From NCBI RefSeq assembly GCF_014844075.1, contig NZ_CP062165.1, positions 248,001 through 312,000 on the forward strand: a DNA stretch of 64,000 nt. The letters run 5' to 3'. Position numbers and translations under genes: made by a program. The stretch's first letter is position 1. Every line of letters begins with the position of its first letter. Below are positions 7,803 through 17,094 of this stretch, piece by piece. The notes under the pieces were generated by a model. That model saw only the letters and a program-made list of their open reading frames with translations, was not told the origin of the DNA and made no database searches. Origin of the DNA: Paenibacillus sp. JNUCC-31. Its GTDB lineage: Bacteria; Bacillota; Bacilli; Paenibacillales; Paenibacillaceae.

Positions 7803-9542
7803 TTAAAGCAACTTAATTAGCTCTTCTAGCTCATCAACCAATAGCTTTGCAAGTTCAAAATTAGTATCTTTTAAAGCCAATTCAATTTTCATTTCAACTG
7901 ATTTTTTCTTTTGTTCCGTTTCTAAATAGTCTTTGTTAAAATGACTCGCATAAATCATCTCTCTAAATTCTGGCATACTCATTTTTCTAATCGTCTTATC
8001 GTCAATGATTAAAACATAATCCATCCCATTTACAACAGAATAGAAATCATGCGAAATCATGAGAATCGCACCTTTATAGTCCTCAATGGCTTTCTCCAGT
8101 GCTATTTGTGTATAGGTATCTAAATGGCTTGTCGGTTCATCCAGAAGCAATACGTTTGCTTTACTGGCAGACACTTTAGCCAATTGAAGCATGTTTTTTT
8201 CTCCACCCGATAAAGATTCTATCTTTTGAGTAAGGATTTCTCCTTCAAAGCCATAGTTTGAAAGGTACGATCTAATCTCATCGTACGTTTCAAACCCGGC
8301 ATCAATGAAGTCGTTTAGTATTGTATTGGAATCCTTTAGCATTTCACCTTGAACCTGTGATAAATAAGCCACTTTGACATCGGGATTGATTTCAATTGAA
8401 GCATGATTATTTTTAAAGATTTCTCGGAGTAAAGTCGTTTTCCCGGTACCGTTTGGACCGATAATGGCTACTTTATCTGTCGATTTTATCTCAAAGTTAA
8501 CATTGTCTAAAAGCAACTCATCAAAGGCAACGCTATAATGATTGACGTCAACCACAACGGTCTCTTCCATTTCCTTATCGATACCAAAACTGATATTCGG
8601 CTGCTTGATATCGACAAACGGCTCTTTTATTCGACGTGCTTCCAATCTCTCTTGGAACTTGACTCTGGCTTTTAACGCTCTGCCTCTGGAGGCTTCCGAA
8701 TTATACGTGGCGATCTCTCTAAGATTGTCGATGATATGATCGTATCTCTCAATTTCTTCAGCTTCAGCAACTGCGATTTCTTGTAGCTCGATCTTAGTCT
8801 GAAGCAGCGAGAAATTGTAATCAATATATCGCCCATCAAACTCTTGGATCTCCGTGTTTTCAAGGTGTATAATTTTGTTAAAACAATGATTCAACAGATA
8901 TCGGTTGTGCGTAACCACCAGCAGCATGCCCTTGTGGGAATTAATCAGCTTTTTAAGCGCATTTAGGTTTTCAAAGTCCAAAAATACATCGGGTTCGTCC
9001 ATAATCATTAAGTCTGGACGATTAAGCATTTCCTTCATCACTTGAATAAGTTTGAATTCCCCACCACTCACGTCGGATATACTAAGATCTTTGAGCTTCA
9101 TGAGGTTGGCCAGGTTTAGTTGCTTATTAATGGTGTTTTCGAAATTATCTCCATCCATCGAATCGAATGCGTCTAGAGCGAATTGAACTTTTTCCAGCAA
9201 CGAATCCATATCCGATGTGGTTTCCATTTCAGCATAAATCGATGTGATTTTATCTTGTATCTTAATAAATTCTTCTCCGATATATTCAAAGACGGTCATT
9301 TCTTTCGTTTTGTCAACTTGCGAGAACTGACTGACATACCCGATTCTGCAATCCGGGTCTATCTCTAACTTCCCCTCGAACAAATATCTTTCCGGGTCCA
9401 ACAGTATATCGATCAACGTACTTTTCCCACTGCCACTCGTTCCGATAAAAGCGCAATGTTGGCCCTCTTCAAACGTAAATGAAATGTTTTTATATAGTTC
9501 TTTTTGCGGAAATGAAAAGGATAAGTTTTCAACTTTTATCAT
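7803..9542 (-). CDS. ABC-F family ATPase (ribosome-associated, possible antibiotic resistance)
   Basis: About 579 residues with two ATP-binding cassettes and no membrane segment. The first has Walker A GTSGSGKST, signature VSGGE and Walker B DLMIMDEPD; the second has GPNGTGKTT, LSGGEKNM and LLLDEPTSHLD. The linker between them is helical and charged, as in ABC-F proteins that act at the ribosomal E site, some of which protect against macrolides, lincosamides, streptogramins or pleuromutilins. Housekeeping ABC-F roles are equally possible. The start at 9542 has AAAGG properly spaced; the ATG at 9590 lacks one. It is divergent from the response regulator at 9856. A deleted duplicate lies at 1016-1610. 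Confidence 0.88.
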   Translation of the reverse strand: MIKVENLSFSFPQKELYKNISFTFEEGQHCAFIGTSGSGKSTLIDILLDPERYLFEGKLEIDPDCRIGYVSQFSQVDKTKEMTVFEYIGEEFIKIQDKITSIYAEMETTSDMDSLLEKVQFALDAFDSMDGDNFENTINKQLNLANLMKLKDLSISDVSGGEFKLIQVMKEMLNRPDLMIMDEPDVFLDFENLNALKKLINSHKGMLLVVTHNRYLLNHCFNKIIHLENTEIQEFDGRYIDYNFSLLQTKIELQEIAVAEAEEIERYDHIIDNLREIATYNSEASRGRALKARVKFQERLEARRIKEPFVDIKQPNISFGIDKEMEETVVVDVNHYSVAFDELLLDNVNFEIKSTDKVAIIGPNGTGKTTLLREIFKNNHASIEINPDVKVAYLSQVQGEMLKDSNTILNDFIDAGFETYDEIRSYLSNYGFEGEILTQKIESLSGGEKNMLQLAKVSASKANVLLLDEPTSHLDTYTQIALEKAIEDYKGAILMISHDFYSVVNGMDYVLIIDDKTIRKMSMPEFREMIYASHFNKDYLETEQKKKSVEMKIELALKDTNFELAKLLVDELEELIKLL

Positions 9543-9855
9543 AGTGTTACCTTTCTTTACAACTAAAATGGTGACTGTATTGTCGAACATAGACTTTTAG
9601 AGTAACACTGTTTACCACCAAGTTCAATCCATTTGTAATCCTTACCCTCACTTCGAAATTCTAATACTTTCTTTAAAATGGTGGCTTGTTGGATGATTTT
9701 CAGAATCAACCATGGCTTATGATAATGAAATCCATCAAAAACGATCAACTATATGGGGTTAACGGAACTTCATATTTCGAGTTTATATTCCATTTTTCAA
9801 CATCCGTGATAAAATTGATATAGCTAAATAAACTCTATACAAGGAGTATTTATAT
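9543..9855. other. Divergent intergenic region between the ABC-F gene and the response regulator
   Basis: About 310 bases. It must carry both promoters; the rightward gene has AAGGAG at 9841. A 61-codon minus frame (9563-9748) begins with TTG and lacks a clear ribosome site, so it is not called a gene or a leader peptide. No long hairpin suggesting attenuation of the ABC-F gene was found by eye. Confidence 0.4.
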
Positions 9856-11010
9856 ATGAAAGCTATTCTTATTGACGATGAACTTTTAGCGTTGTCTTAT
9901 TTGGAGCTTCAATTAATGAAGATGGATAACTTTAGTCTTGAAATTATTGGTAAATTCACAAACCCCTATGATGCCATGGCTATAGTAAAACATACTAAAG
10001 TGGATATCGCGTTTATTGATATTGAGTTACCTGAGATAAATGGTATTGAACTAGCAGAACGATTGTTGGAGGATCATCCTGGTCTGATGGTGGTATTTGT
10101 TACAGCCTATCAAGAGTACGCTGTGGAAGCCTTCGAATTAAACGCCATGGATTACATTGTAAAACCGGTCCGTTTTGATCGGTTGTCCAAAACGATGAAT
10201 CGGATATTGAGCAAGAACAGAGTCAGTTTTAATAACCCTGACCCACATCCACCCCTTAGGATGACAATGTTCAGACAAGTCATGATAGAGGAGCCACAAT
10301 CACCTGGTCAATTTTCGTTAATGCAATGGAGAACATCCAGAGCACAGGAACTTTTCCTGTATCTACTTCAGCACAGAGGACAGCTAGTTCGTAAATCATT
10401 TATCGTGGACTTACTATGGAGCAATATAGATTTAAACAAGGCATACTCACAACTGTATACAACGATTTACCATATTCGTAAAAGTCTTACCCCCTATGAA
10501 AAAAGATTTCAGATAAAGAGTGCAAATGAAGGTTATCTGTTGGAGCTAGATAATATTATTTTGGACGTAGCAGTATGGGATGACTCTTCACAGACTATTG
10601 ATATTTCAGAGAATTTAGAGCTTTATCTTGAGAAGATGAGCAGCTATACAGGTGATTATTTGCAGGAATACGATTATTGGTGGGCCGAGGGAGAAAGGCA
10701 AAGACTTAAACAATTATGGTTAAATACGGCTTTACGCTTAGGCCAGTGGTATGAGGATCAGCAGAGATTTAACGATGCTTTGGCATCATATTTACAAATA
10801 CGCCATCTATATCCAATGGAGGAAAAGTCTTCATTTGCCTTAATGAAGCTGTATGACAAGATGAGCGAACCACAAAAAACTCTGGAGTGTTACCAAGAAC
10901 TTACGACACAACTAAAAGAGGAATACGATATTCCTCCAGGAAACGATATTCAACTATGGGTTAAGGAATGGAAAAAGAAACAACTTCCCTTAAAATCAGC
11001 ATTTTTATAA
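9856..11010 (+). CDS. Response regulator with SARP-like DNA-binding and BTAD output
   Basis: 384 residues. Residues 1-120 are a receiver domain: IDDE near the start, phospho-acceptor D55 in FIDIELPEINGIE and lysine 103 in YIVKPVRF. Residues about 150-235 resemble an OmpR-type winged helix (TSRAQELFLYLLQHRGQLV). Residues about 240-375 match the bacterial transcriptional activator domain (WWAEGERQRLKQLWLNTALR, MKLYDKMSEPQKTLECY). Fusion of a receiver to this output is seen in some Bacillota. AAGGAG precedes the ATG. The next gene, a hybrid kinase, overlaps its 3' end, so the two very likely form one signalling unit. The signal and targets are unknown. Confidence 0.88.
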   Translation: MKAILIDDELLALSYLELQLMKMDNFSLEIIGKFTNPYDAMAIVKHTKVDIAFIDIELPEINGIELAERLLEDHPGLMVVFVTAYQEYAVEAFELNAMDYIVKPVRFDRLSKTMNRILSKNRVSFNNPDPHPPLRMTMFRQVMIEEPQSPGQFSLMQWRTSRAQELFLYLLQHRGQLVRKSFIVDLLWSNIDLNKAYSQLYTTIYHIRKSLTPYEKRFQIKSANEGYLLELDNIILDVAVWDDSSQTIDISENLELYLEKMSSYTGDYLQEYDYWWAEGERQRLKQLWLNTALRLGQWYEDQQRFNDALASYLQIRHLYPMEEKSSFALMKLYDKMSEPQKTLECYQELTTQLKEEYDIPPGNDIQLWVKEWKKKQLPLKSAFL

Positions 11011-14000
11011 ACCCCACTATAAAGTATAAAAAAGGATTGTTAACGTTGCCATCATTCTTTCATATTAAGAAAAACATATCAAAACACAGGATGGCTTGGC
11101 TTATCCTCATTTACTTATTAGCTTTAATCAGTATGAGGCTGGTATGGTATACGGAGTTCTCCTCTCCCAGTCAGCCCCATGCAATTCAGGGAGAACTTGA
11201 TTTATCTCACTGGAAATTTGATGATCAACAGACGGTCACACTGAGCGGGCAATGGGACTTTTACCCGGATACCTTCATGCCTTCCAGCACATCCTTTAAT
11301 GACACATTACATGTTGCGAATTCAACAAAGGTTCCTGGTACTTTTAATGATACGAGTCCAGAGTCCCATTTCGGAACTTATCGACTTCGCGTACTTTTGC
11401 CTACATCAAATACGTCCTATGGCATTCATATTCCTGAAATAAAGACTGCTTATCGCTTATATATTAATGGAAGCCTTTTATATGAATCAGGCCATCCTGA
11501 TGAAACTTCGATTGGAACGATCTCCAAGGTTGTACCCTATACAGGTAACTTTACAGTGGAGCAGTCCACAATGGATATAGTCATTCATGTCAGTAATTTT
11601 CACTATCATAACGAAGGTGGAATTATTCAATCCATAAAGTTTGGAACTCCATATTCTGTTGTGAATGAAAAACATTTTAGCGAGAATATGCAATTGCTAG
11701 TCTGCATTATTCTGCTGCTTCATATGTTATATATCGTTATCCTGCTTTTCGTCGGTCACCGACAGAAAGAGATCTTTTATTTTGCCGGAATTATTCTATT
11801 TGCCTTGATTGCTACGTTAATGGATGATGACAGAATGCTGCTTCAGTGGTTCCCGATTAATTTTGAATGGGCAATACGCATGAGAATTATTGGATACTCC
11901 GCCCTTTCATACTGTCTAGTATTGTGTACAAATCACCTGCTGACTGTACATAGTTTTAAGAAACTGATTTTTATTTTTTCTATTTTCTTTTACTCATATG
12001 CAACGACTACGCTTTTCTTTCCTATAGGTTGGCTGGATTACACGTCTAAGATTCTAGGTGTTTTTATGATCTCAGCTATCTTACTTGTACCTATTATTTC
12101 TAGACAGGCCGTCAGGACAGGTCAAGAAGCAGCTATTTCTATCCTACTAGCCGGAATTGCCGTTTCGTTCAATATGGTATTCAGCGGATTATTTAAGTCT
12201 TGGTTTGATAAAGATCTGCCTTATTACCCTATTGATCTTATTGTAGCTTTTGTTGTTTTTGCCTCCTTTTGGTTTGTGCGCTTCACTAAAACTGCAATAC
12301 GTGCTGAAAAACAAGCGGAAGAGCTCAAAAAAGTGGACAAACAAAAAGATGAGTTTCTCGCTAATACGTCACATGAGCTTCGGAACCCGCTCCATGCGAT
12401 CATTAATATGGCTCAATCGATTATTATTCGGAGGAGTAGTAAGCTAGATGCACCTGATCATGAAGATTTGATGCTAATTACTAAAGTTGGGCAACGTATG
12501 TCACATCTGCTCAATGACTTGATTGATATTACCCTTCTTAAAGAAGGCCGGATTACGCTAGATACAACAAGTGTCTCTTTACCTGCAGTGGCAAAGGGAG
12601 TAGTCCATATGCTGAACTATATGACGGTGAATAAGAACGTGAAGCTACAGAACGAGATTCATGATTCATTGCCTAACGTTGCAGCTGATGAAAACCGACT
12701 TACCCAAGTTATGTTCAACTTAGTTCACAATGCTTTGAAATATACGAAGGAAGGCAGTGTTTCCCTTCGTGCGGAGACCCAGAATGAAGCTGTTTATGTC
12801 CATATTATGGATACGGGAATTGGGATTAACGAAGAAATGCAACAAAAAATATTCTCCCCATATGAACAAGCTGATTCCAGCATAACTTCTCAAGGTAGCG
12901 GCTTAGGTCTTGGACTCAGCATATGCAAAAAATTAGTAGAACTTCATGGCGGAACATTGGAGCTTAAATCTGTGCTTGGACAAGGATCTGTCTTCACATT
13001 TTCCCTACCTCTTGCAGAGGCCATACCAGCTATAAAAGGTTTAAAGAACGGTGAAGTGATAGCGGGGCATTCTGTTCAGTTCGTACAAAACGCGATGAAC
13101 GTAAATATGGAAGCAGCTGTTTCTTCAGAGAATAGATATAAGGTAGATAATGTCACGGGGGCTATCCTTTTAGTTGATGATGATGCCATCAATTTGAAGG
13201 TTATAAAGTCATTGCTGGAGCTGGACAATTATGAGGTAACCGCCGTAAATAGTGCTCAGAAGGCCCTTAAACAAATTAGCCATAAACAGTGGGATCTGGT
13301 TGTAACGGATGTCATGATGCCGGAAATGTCCGGTTACGAGCTTACTGAAATGATACGTAAGAAATTTACTATTTTCGAGCTGCCTGTACTGCTATTGACG
13401 GCAAGAATCAGACCAGAAGATATTCATACTGGCTTTCTTGCGGGTGCTAATGATTATTTAACAAAACCGGTTGAAATGGTAGAGCTACAGTCAAGAATTC
13501 GCGCATTAATCCATTTTAAACAATCCGTTGACGAGCAATTACGCATGGAAGCTGCATGGCTCCAAGCTCAGATTCAGCCTCACTTTTTGTTTAATACAAT
13601 CAATTCCATTGCTTCGCTTAGTCTATTAGATCCAGATCGCATGATTACAATGCTTGAAGCATTTGGTGACTACTTAAAGGGAAGTTTTAATTCGAAGAAT
13701 TTAGAACGTCTGGTACCCCTGTCCCATGAACTTGACTTACTACGAGCATACTTATATATCGAAAAGGAACGGTTTGGAGAACGATTGGAAGTGGAATGGA
13801 ATCTGCCTGATCATTTGGATGCAAAACTTCCGCCACTAACCATCCAGCCTATCGTAGAAAATGCAATTCGTCACGGAATATTGAACCGTACAAGTGGAGG
13901 AAAGCTAACCCTATCGGCTTCGAAAGAAGAGGATTACATCAAGTTCATTATACATGATAACGGAGTCGGTATGGATGAGACAAAGCTGTCTTCCCTATTA

Positions 14001-14144
14001 GATGGCAAGAAAAAAGCTGGGACATCCGGTGTGGGATTAACGAATACGGATCGACGCCTTAAAAAAATTTATGGACAAGGCTTAACGATTCAAAGTATAC
14101 CTGATGAAGGAACTACGGTTTCATTTATCGTACCGAACCCATAA
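10968..14144 (+). CDS. Hybrid sensor kinase: 7TM-DISM sensor, HisKA/HATPase, receiver, LytS-type kinase
   Basis: Up to 1058 residues. Order: a membrane anchor near 44-66; an extracellular DISM-type domain (about 75-230); seven membrane helices (about 240-430); a HisKA core with SHELRNPLHAI; an HATPase with GLGLGLSICKK; a receiver with LVDDDAINL and VVTDVMMPEMSGYE; and a second, LytS-type kinase core with QIQPHFLFNTINS and IVENAIRHGI, ending in another HATPase with DNGVGMDE. The ATG at 10968 overlaps the regulator by 43 bases and lacks a good ribosome site; a TTG at 11046 with AAAGGA upstream is the likelier start. Two kinase cores in one chain are unusual. The N-terminal sensor suggests a carbohydrate-like or other extracellular ligand, but this is unproven. 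Confidence 0.85.
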   Translation: MEKETTSLKISIFINPTIKYKKGLLTLPSFFHIKKNISKHRMAWLILIYLLALISMRLVWYTEFSSPSQPHAIQGELDLSHWKFDDQQTVTLSGQWDFYPDTFMPSSTSFNDTLHVANSTKVPGTFNDTSPESHFGTYRLRVLLPTSNTSYGIHIPEIKTAYRLYINGSLLYESGHPDETSIGTISKVVPYTGNFTVEQSTMDIVIHVSNFHYHNEGGIIQSIKFGTPYSVVNEKHFSENMQLLVCIILLLHMLYIVILLFVGHRQKEIFYFAGIILFALIATLMDDDRMLLQWFPINFEWAIRMRIIGYSALSYCLVLCTNHLLTVHSFKKLIFIFSIFFYSYATTTLFFPIGWLDYTSKILGVFMISAILLVPIISRQAVRTGQEAAISILLAGIAVSFNMVFSGLFKSWFDKDLPYYPIDLIVAFVVFASFWFVRFTKTAIRAEKQAEELKKVDKQKDEFLANTSHELRNPLHAIINMAQSIIIRRSSKLDAPDHEDLMLITKVGQRMSHLLNDLIDITLLKEGRITLDTTSVSLPAVAKGVVHMLNYMTVNKNVKLQNEIHDSLPNVAADENRLTQVMFNLVHNALKYTKEGSVSLRAETQNEAVYVHIMDTGIGINEEMQQKIFSPYEQADSSITSQGSGLGLGLSICKKLVELHGGTLELKSVLGQGSVFTFSLPLAEAIPAIKGLKNGEVIAGHSVQFVQNAMNVNMEAAVSSENRYKVDNVTGAILLVDDDAINLKVIKSLLELDNYEVTAVNSAQKALKQISHKQWDLVVTDVMMPEMSGYELTEMIRKKFTIFELPVLLLTARIRPEDIHTGFLAGANDYLTKPVEMVELQSRIRALIHFKQSVDEQLRMEAAWLQAQIQPHFLFNTINSIASLSLLDPDRMITMLEAFGDYLKGSFNSKNLERLVPLSHELDLLRAYLYIEKERFGERLEVEWNLPDHLDAKLPPLTIQPIVENAIRHGILNRTSGGKLTLSASKEEDYIKFIIHDNGVGMDETKLSSLLDGKKKAGTSGVGLTNTDRRLKKIYGQGLTIQSIPDEGTTVSFIVPNP

Positions 14145-14213
14145 GAACAGTATAAAAAGAAGGAGCGAGCATGATTTAAAATGTACCCCTTGTAAAGGAC
14201 AATTAAAAAAAGG

Positions 14214-15083
14214 TTAGGCCACCTCAAGCTGCTGCCTGTAACGCGCAGGCGGCAGCTTCTTTAAGTTCCATTGACCTCGATAATGATTGTAATAGATCAT
14301 GTAGCTTTTCACTTCTTGCGTAACTTCTTCCAAAGTCATACACGTTTTGAAATTCGTTTCATCTTTAAAATGCCCAAAGAATGATTCTTGTGGAGCGTTA
14401 TCCCAACAGTTTCCTCTACGTGACATGGATTGACTTAGCCCCATTTCTTTCACAAGCTTTTGGAACTTCGGATTGGTGTAGTGAAATCCTTGATCCGAAT
14501 GAATCAAGGCATCCGAGGTGAGATGGCGATGTTTCTTGAGTTGTTTCAACGTGTCGATCGCAATGTCCAAACCAAGTGAAGCAGAGACTTCATAGGCTAA
14601 AATTTCATTCGTTTCGGCGTCTTTTATCGTGGACAGATAGGCCCGCTTGTTTTTCCCATAGGTTAAATACGTGATGTCGGTTAAGAGAACTTGACCGGCG
14701 ACCCCTGGCTTAAAGGCTCGCTTTAACGTGTTGGGACAGGTTCGATGCTCTTGAGTGGCTTTGGCCATACGTCGTGCAGGATTGGCTTTTCGAATCGGAC
14801 AAACGATGTTGTACTTTTGCATGACTCGACGGATACGCTTGAGGTTGTATGTAACTCCATATTGGTTCTCCAGCGTCATTTTGATTTGACGAGCTCCCTT
14901 CTTCCTTCCCCGGTAACGGTAGGCTTTCAGAAGAATCGCTTTGACGTTTTCATCGTTTTGTTCCTGTTTTTGACGATGTAATTGAGCATTTTCACTACGA
15001 TATCGATAGTAGCCCGAACGTGAGACCCCGGCGATTTCACATAGAACATGCACCTTTCGCTGGAGAGGGTATGCCCTCATCAT
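14214..15083 (-). CDS. IS3-family transposase OrfB (DDE integrase domain)
   Basis: 289 residues from the first ATG. The catalytic triad is visible in LLTDITYLTYG, HSDQGFHYTNP and NCWDNAPQESFFGHFK, with the usual spacing, and an N-terminal HTH_21-like region precedes it (KARILLKAYRYRGRKKGARQ-like). The frame stays open upstream of the ATG and overlaps orfA. The protein is therefore probably made as an OrfAB fusion by frameshifting at 15128-15134. The frame is intact, so the element could still be active. Confidence 0.9.
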   Translation of the reverse strand: MMRAYPLQRKVHVLCEIAGVSRSGYYRYRSENAQLHRQKQEQNDENVKAILLKAYRYRGRKKGARQIKMTLENQYGVTYNLKRIRRVMQKYNIVCPIRKANPARRMAKATQEHRTCPNTLKRAFKPGVAGQVLLTDITYLTYGKNKRAYLSTIKDAETNEILAYEVSASLGLDIAIDTLKQLKKHRHLTSDALIHSDQGFHYTNPKFQKLVKEMGLSQSMSRRGNCWDNAPQESFFGHFKDETNFKTCMTLEEVTQEVKSYMIYYNHYRGQWNLKKLPPARYRQQLEVA

Positions 15084-15115
15084 CTGTTGAATCAGTTCGA
15101 ATTTTTGCCACGTAC

Positions 15116-15541
15116 TTAATTGAATTTCTTTTTTCTCATCTGCCTTTCGAGTTGATCGAGCTTTTTTAAGAATTCATTCTCCGCTTCAAGCCATTTCATT
15201 TTCGCTTCTAAACGGGCATATTTTTCTTCGAGACTTAATTCGCGGGTCAGAGGACGTCCTGAGGCGTGTTTTCTAGCGTCTGTTAATCCTGCAGGTCCTT
15301 GTTCCTGAAAAGCCGCACGCCATCGATTGGAAGCCTTTCGAATCCGGGTTGCCCCCAAAACGTCAATGGCAAAGCCCGCCTCCTGAAAAATCTCACTTGG
15401 AAACTTACCTTGATTATACTCTTGAATAAATCGTTCTTTAAAAGCATCCGTATATGTAATGGCTTTAGCACTGACATTTTTCACATAGGGATTTGTTCTT
15501 AACTGAGCTTGCTCTTGAGTTGTAAATAACTTTTTAGACAT
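15116..15541 (-). CDS. IS3-family transposase OrfA (helix-turn-helix)
   Basis: 141 residues: an N-terminal Tnp_1/HTH part (YTDAFKERFIQEYNQGKFPS, GATRIRKASNRWR) and a C-terminal leucine-zipper-like coiled coil (EEKYARLEAKMKWLEAENEF). It binds the IS ends and joins OrfB after frameshifting. Identical to the copy at 17393-17818. Confidence 0.9.
   Translation of the reverse strand: MSKKLFTTQEQAQLRTNPYVKNVSAKAITYTDAFKERFIQEYNQGKFPSEIFQEAGFAIDVLGATRIRKASNRWRAAFQEQGPAGLTDARKHASGRPLTRELSLEEKYARLEAKMKWLEAENEFLKKLDQLERQMRKKKFN
15128..15134 (-). promoter_or_regulatory. Programmed -1 frameshift heptamer A AAA AAG
   Basis: On the coding strand the orfA frame reads ATG AGA AAA AAG AAA TTC AAT TAA. The A-AAA-AAG heptamer is the classic slippery site of IS3 elements. 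Slipping by -1 gives GAG AAA AAA GAA ATT CAA, which leads into orfB without a stop. The same site is at 17405-17411 in the second copy. Confidence 0.8.
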
Positions 15542-15666
15542 CCACTTTGACCACCGCTCGTTTTTTATTCATTGTACACAAAAAAGACCCTATAAGATGA
15601 CCTTTTTAAAGTGTCCATCTTATAGGGTACATTTTATTATGCGGACACCTCTTTTTTTAATTCATA

Positions 15667-16464
15667 TCAGAAACAATCCCTATCTGATGGTTTAAGTGTT
15701 AATGAACCTTCCCACGTATCATTAACTTTTGCCCCTATCGGAAAACCAGCTACTTCGGCTCCTAATAAAAAGTACCCGTTGACTTTAAAGTTTGCTTTAT
15801 CTTTTGGAGCACACTTTTGGGAATACGTCTTGCTTGCTGATGTTTGTTCCCAAGAAATCAAGTTTAAACCACCTAAGTGCGATCCGATTTTACTTACGCC
15901 TGTATATTGAGGCCAGTTATTTACGTATTTATAACTGTACTGTACAGAGATGTTCTTAGTAGCGGTAGCACCGCCAAACCCCCATGCAGTGAATGGAGCG
16001 AACCATGAAATGGTATACGAATCCTCTACGTCTGCTAATGCCGCCGCCATTGTAACTGCATCCGATGATGCTTGAGCTTGATCGGGAACATCAACAGATA
16101 CATCTGTGTTGGCATCGCTGTTTTGAGAATCAATGTCGCTTCTCAACTGAGCTAAGAAAGATTCATATTCCTCCATATCTTTAAATTTCAAAGATTCGGG
16201 GATTTCAGATGAAGATGATTTATCCAAGGACTGTACGCTGTTTGATTGAATTTTTGATTTGATGCTGTCATAAGGTACGAATTCAACATCGTATTTGGAG
16301 GATAGAACGTCCAATTGAGGATCATTCAGGATATCAGCCTTAGCCATTGCGGTGGGCTGAAAGGTAACCAATAAGAGTGCGAAACTTAGGGCGACAGGGA
16401 AAAATTTCAATTTCTTAATAATTTTTATCAATCCTTTCAAATGTGATATAATATATTTTACCAT
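15667..16464 (-). CDS. Unrecognised secreted protein with an unclear, probably non-ATG start
   Basis: A basic stretch followed by FFPVALSFALLLVTFQPTAMAKA is a clear signal peptide. The mature part has an acidic, serine-rich segment, then a distinct C-terminal domain (SWFAPFTAWGFGGATATK, GSHLGGLNLISWE, FLLGAEVAGFPIGAKV) with two cysteines. I know no family that fits. The ATG at 16464 has no ribosome site. A good GAAAGGA lies at 16432-16437, but only ATT or TTG codons follow at usable spacing (ATT at 16422). Translation may therefore begin about 14 codons later than listed. The gene sits between the two IS copies and diverges from the small membrane gene at 16541. Confidence 0.6.
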   Translation of the reverse strand: MVKYIISHLKGLIKIIKKLKFFPVALSFALLLVTFQPTAMAKADILNDPQLDVLSSKYDVEFVPYDSIKSKIQSNSVQSLDKSSSSEIPESLKFKDMEEYESFLAQLRSDIDSQNSDANTDVSVDVPDQAQASSDAVTMAAALADVEDSYTISWFAPFTAWGFGGATATKNISVQYSYKYVNNWPQYTGVSKIGSHLGGLNLISWEQTSASKTYSQKCAPKDKANFKVNGYFLLGAEVAGFPIGAKVNDTWEGSLTLKPSDRDCF

Positions 16465-16540
16465 ATACAATTTATTTTTGCCATACTTAGGAAATAAAAT
16501 GTATATAATTGTTTTATATTCCATAGAAAGGAGTGGTAAT

Positions 16541-16867
16541 TTGAATTCGGAAAAGATCAATGAGAAAAAATGGAGTGTCAACAAGTCTGTAATAATCCCT
16601 TTGATAATTAGTTTACTAATTCCACTTTTATCAATTTTTTTACCGATCTATACGTCAACTGATGGCTACACATACAAATTAGGATTGCCCCTTTATTTTT
16701 TTTATTTTTACGGCTCTAATTTACCTTCGGGGCTTGGTTTTTTTGATGGGGATGTATTAAGCAAACATGTATCGTTTCAGATGCTCCTTTACACGCTCAA
16801 TGTATTGATATGTTATTTTGTGATATACCTCATTAGGGTAGGGATATCTAAAATGAAGACCAAATAA
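16541..16867 (+). CDS. Small membrane protein starting at TTG
   Basis: 108 residues. AAAGGAG at 16527-16533 followed at seven bases by TTG (16541) decides the start; the upstream ATG at 16478 lacks a ribosome site. Two clear membrane helices are seen (SVIIPLIISLLIPLLSIF and LLYTLNVLICYFVIYLI), with a glycine- and aromatic-rich segment between that may be a third. I do not recognise a family. It is divergent from the secreted protein, and a strong hairpin at 16901-16950 closes the unit. A role in handling or immunity to that protein is possible but only inferred from position. Confidence 0.6.
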   Translation: MNSEKINEKKWSVNKSVIIPLIISLLIPLLSIFLPIYTSTDGYTYKLGLPLYFFYFYGSNLPSGLGFFDGDVLSKHVSFQMLLYTLNVLICYFVIYLIRVGISKMKTK

Positions 16868-16900
16868 GTTTTTTGTTTGCATTAGTTACCTTATAGTGGT

Positions 16901-16950
16901 AATGTTGGATTGTACCTCATTACTGACTGGATAGGGTACACTCCAACATT
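16901..16950 (+). terminator. Long imperfect hairpin, likely terminator
   Basis: AATGTTGGA...GTACC pairs with GGTAC...TCCAACATT (one mismatch), followed by CTTTCCCTT. It lies 33 bases after the small membrane gene. Confidence 0.65.
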
Positions 16951-17041
16951 CTTTCCCTTAATCATTTCAGTATGATGAGCTGGGAAAGGGGAAGGTAAAC
17001 TCAAAGTATGAGTGAACTTGAAATCGTTAAGTAGATATGGT

Positions 17042-17094
17042 AACATACATACAAGAGTATATCATACAGGTAACAGGCAACTTGTATGTATGTT
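17042..17094. repeat. 14-bp perfect inverted repeat at the breakpoint of the truncated IS
   Basis: AACATACATACAAG (17042-17055) and CTTGTATGTATGTT (17081-17094) pair perfectly around a 25-base loop. The right arm runs directly into the first IS-derived bases at 17093. Confidence 0.7.

Larger units (their letters stand above)
14182..15631 (-). mobile_element. Complete IS3-family (IS150-like) insertion sequence
   Basis: About 1450 bp. Its ends are imperfect inverted repeats beginning TGTACCC: left TGTACCCCTTGTAAAGGACA, right TGTACCCTATAAGATGGACA. It contains orfA and orfB in the usual -1 arrangement. It inserted just after an AAGGAG-ATG signal (about 14160-14173) downstream of the hybrid kinase, so an unidentified downstream gene may have been lost. 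Flanks are AAAA and TTTT, so no convincing target duplication is visible. A truncated copy in the same orientation lies at 17093-17908. Confidence 0.88.

Noticed and set aside
9563..9748. Possible leader peptide controlling the ABC-F gene
   Set aside because: It starts with TTG without a ribosome site, is long for a leader, and no alternative hairpins were found.
14145..14181. Similarity of the AGTA(T)AAAAAGAAGGAGC sequence left of the full IS and right of the truncated IS
   Set aside because: It is explained by a shared strong ribosome binding site and A-rich flank; orientation relative to the IS differs.
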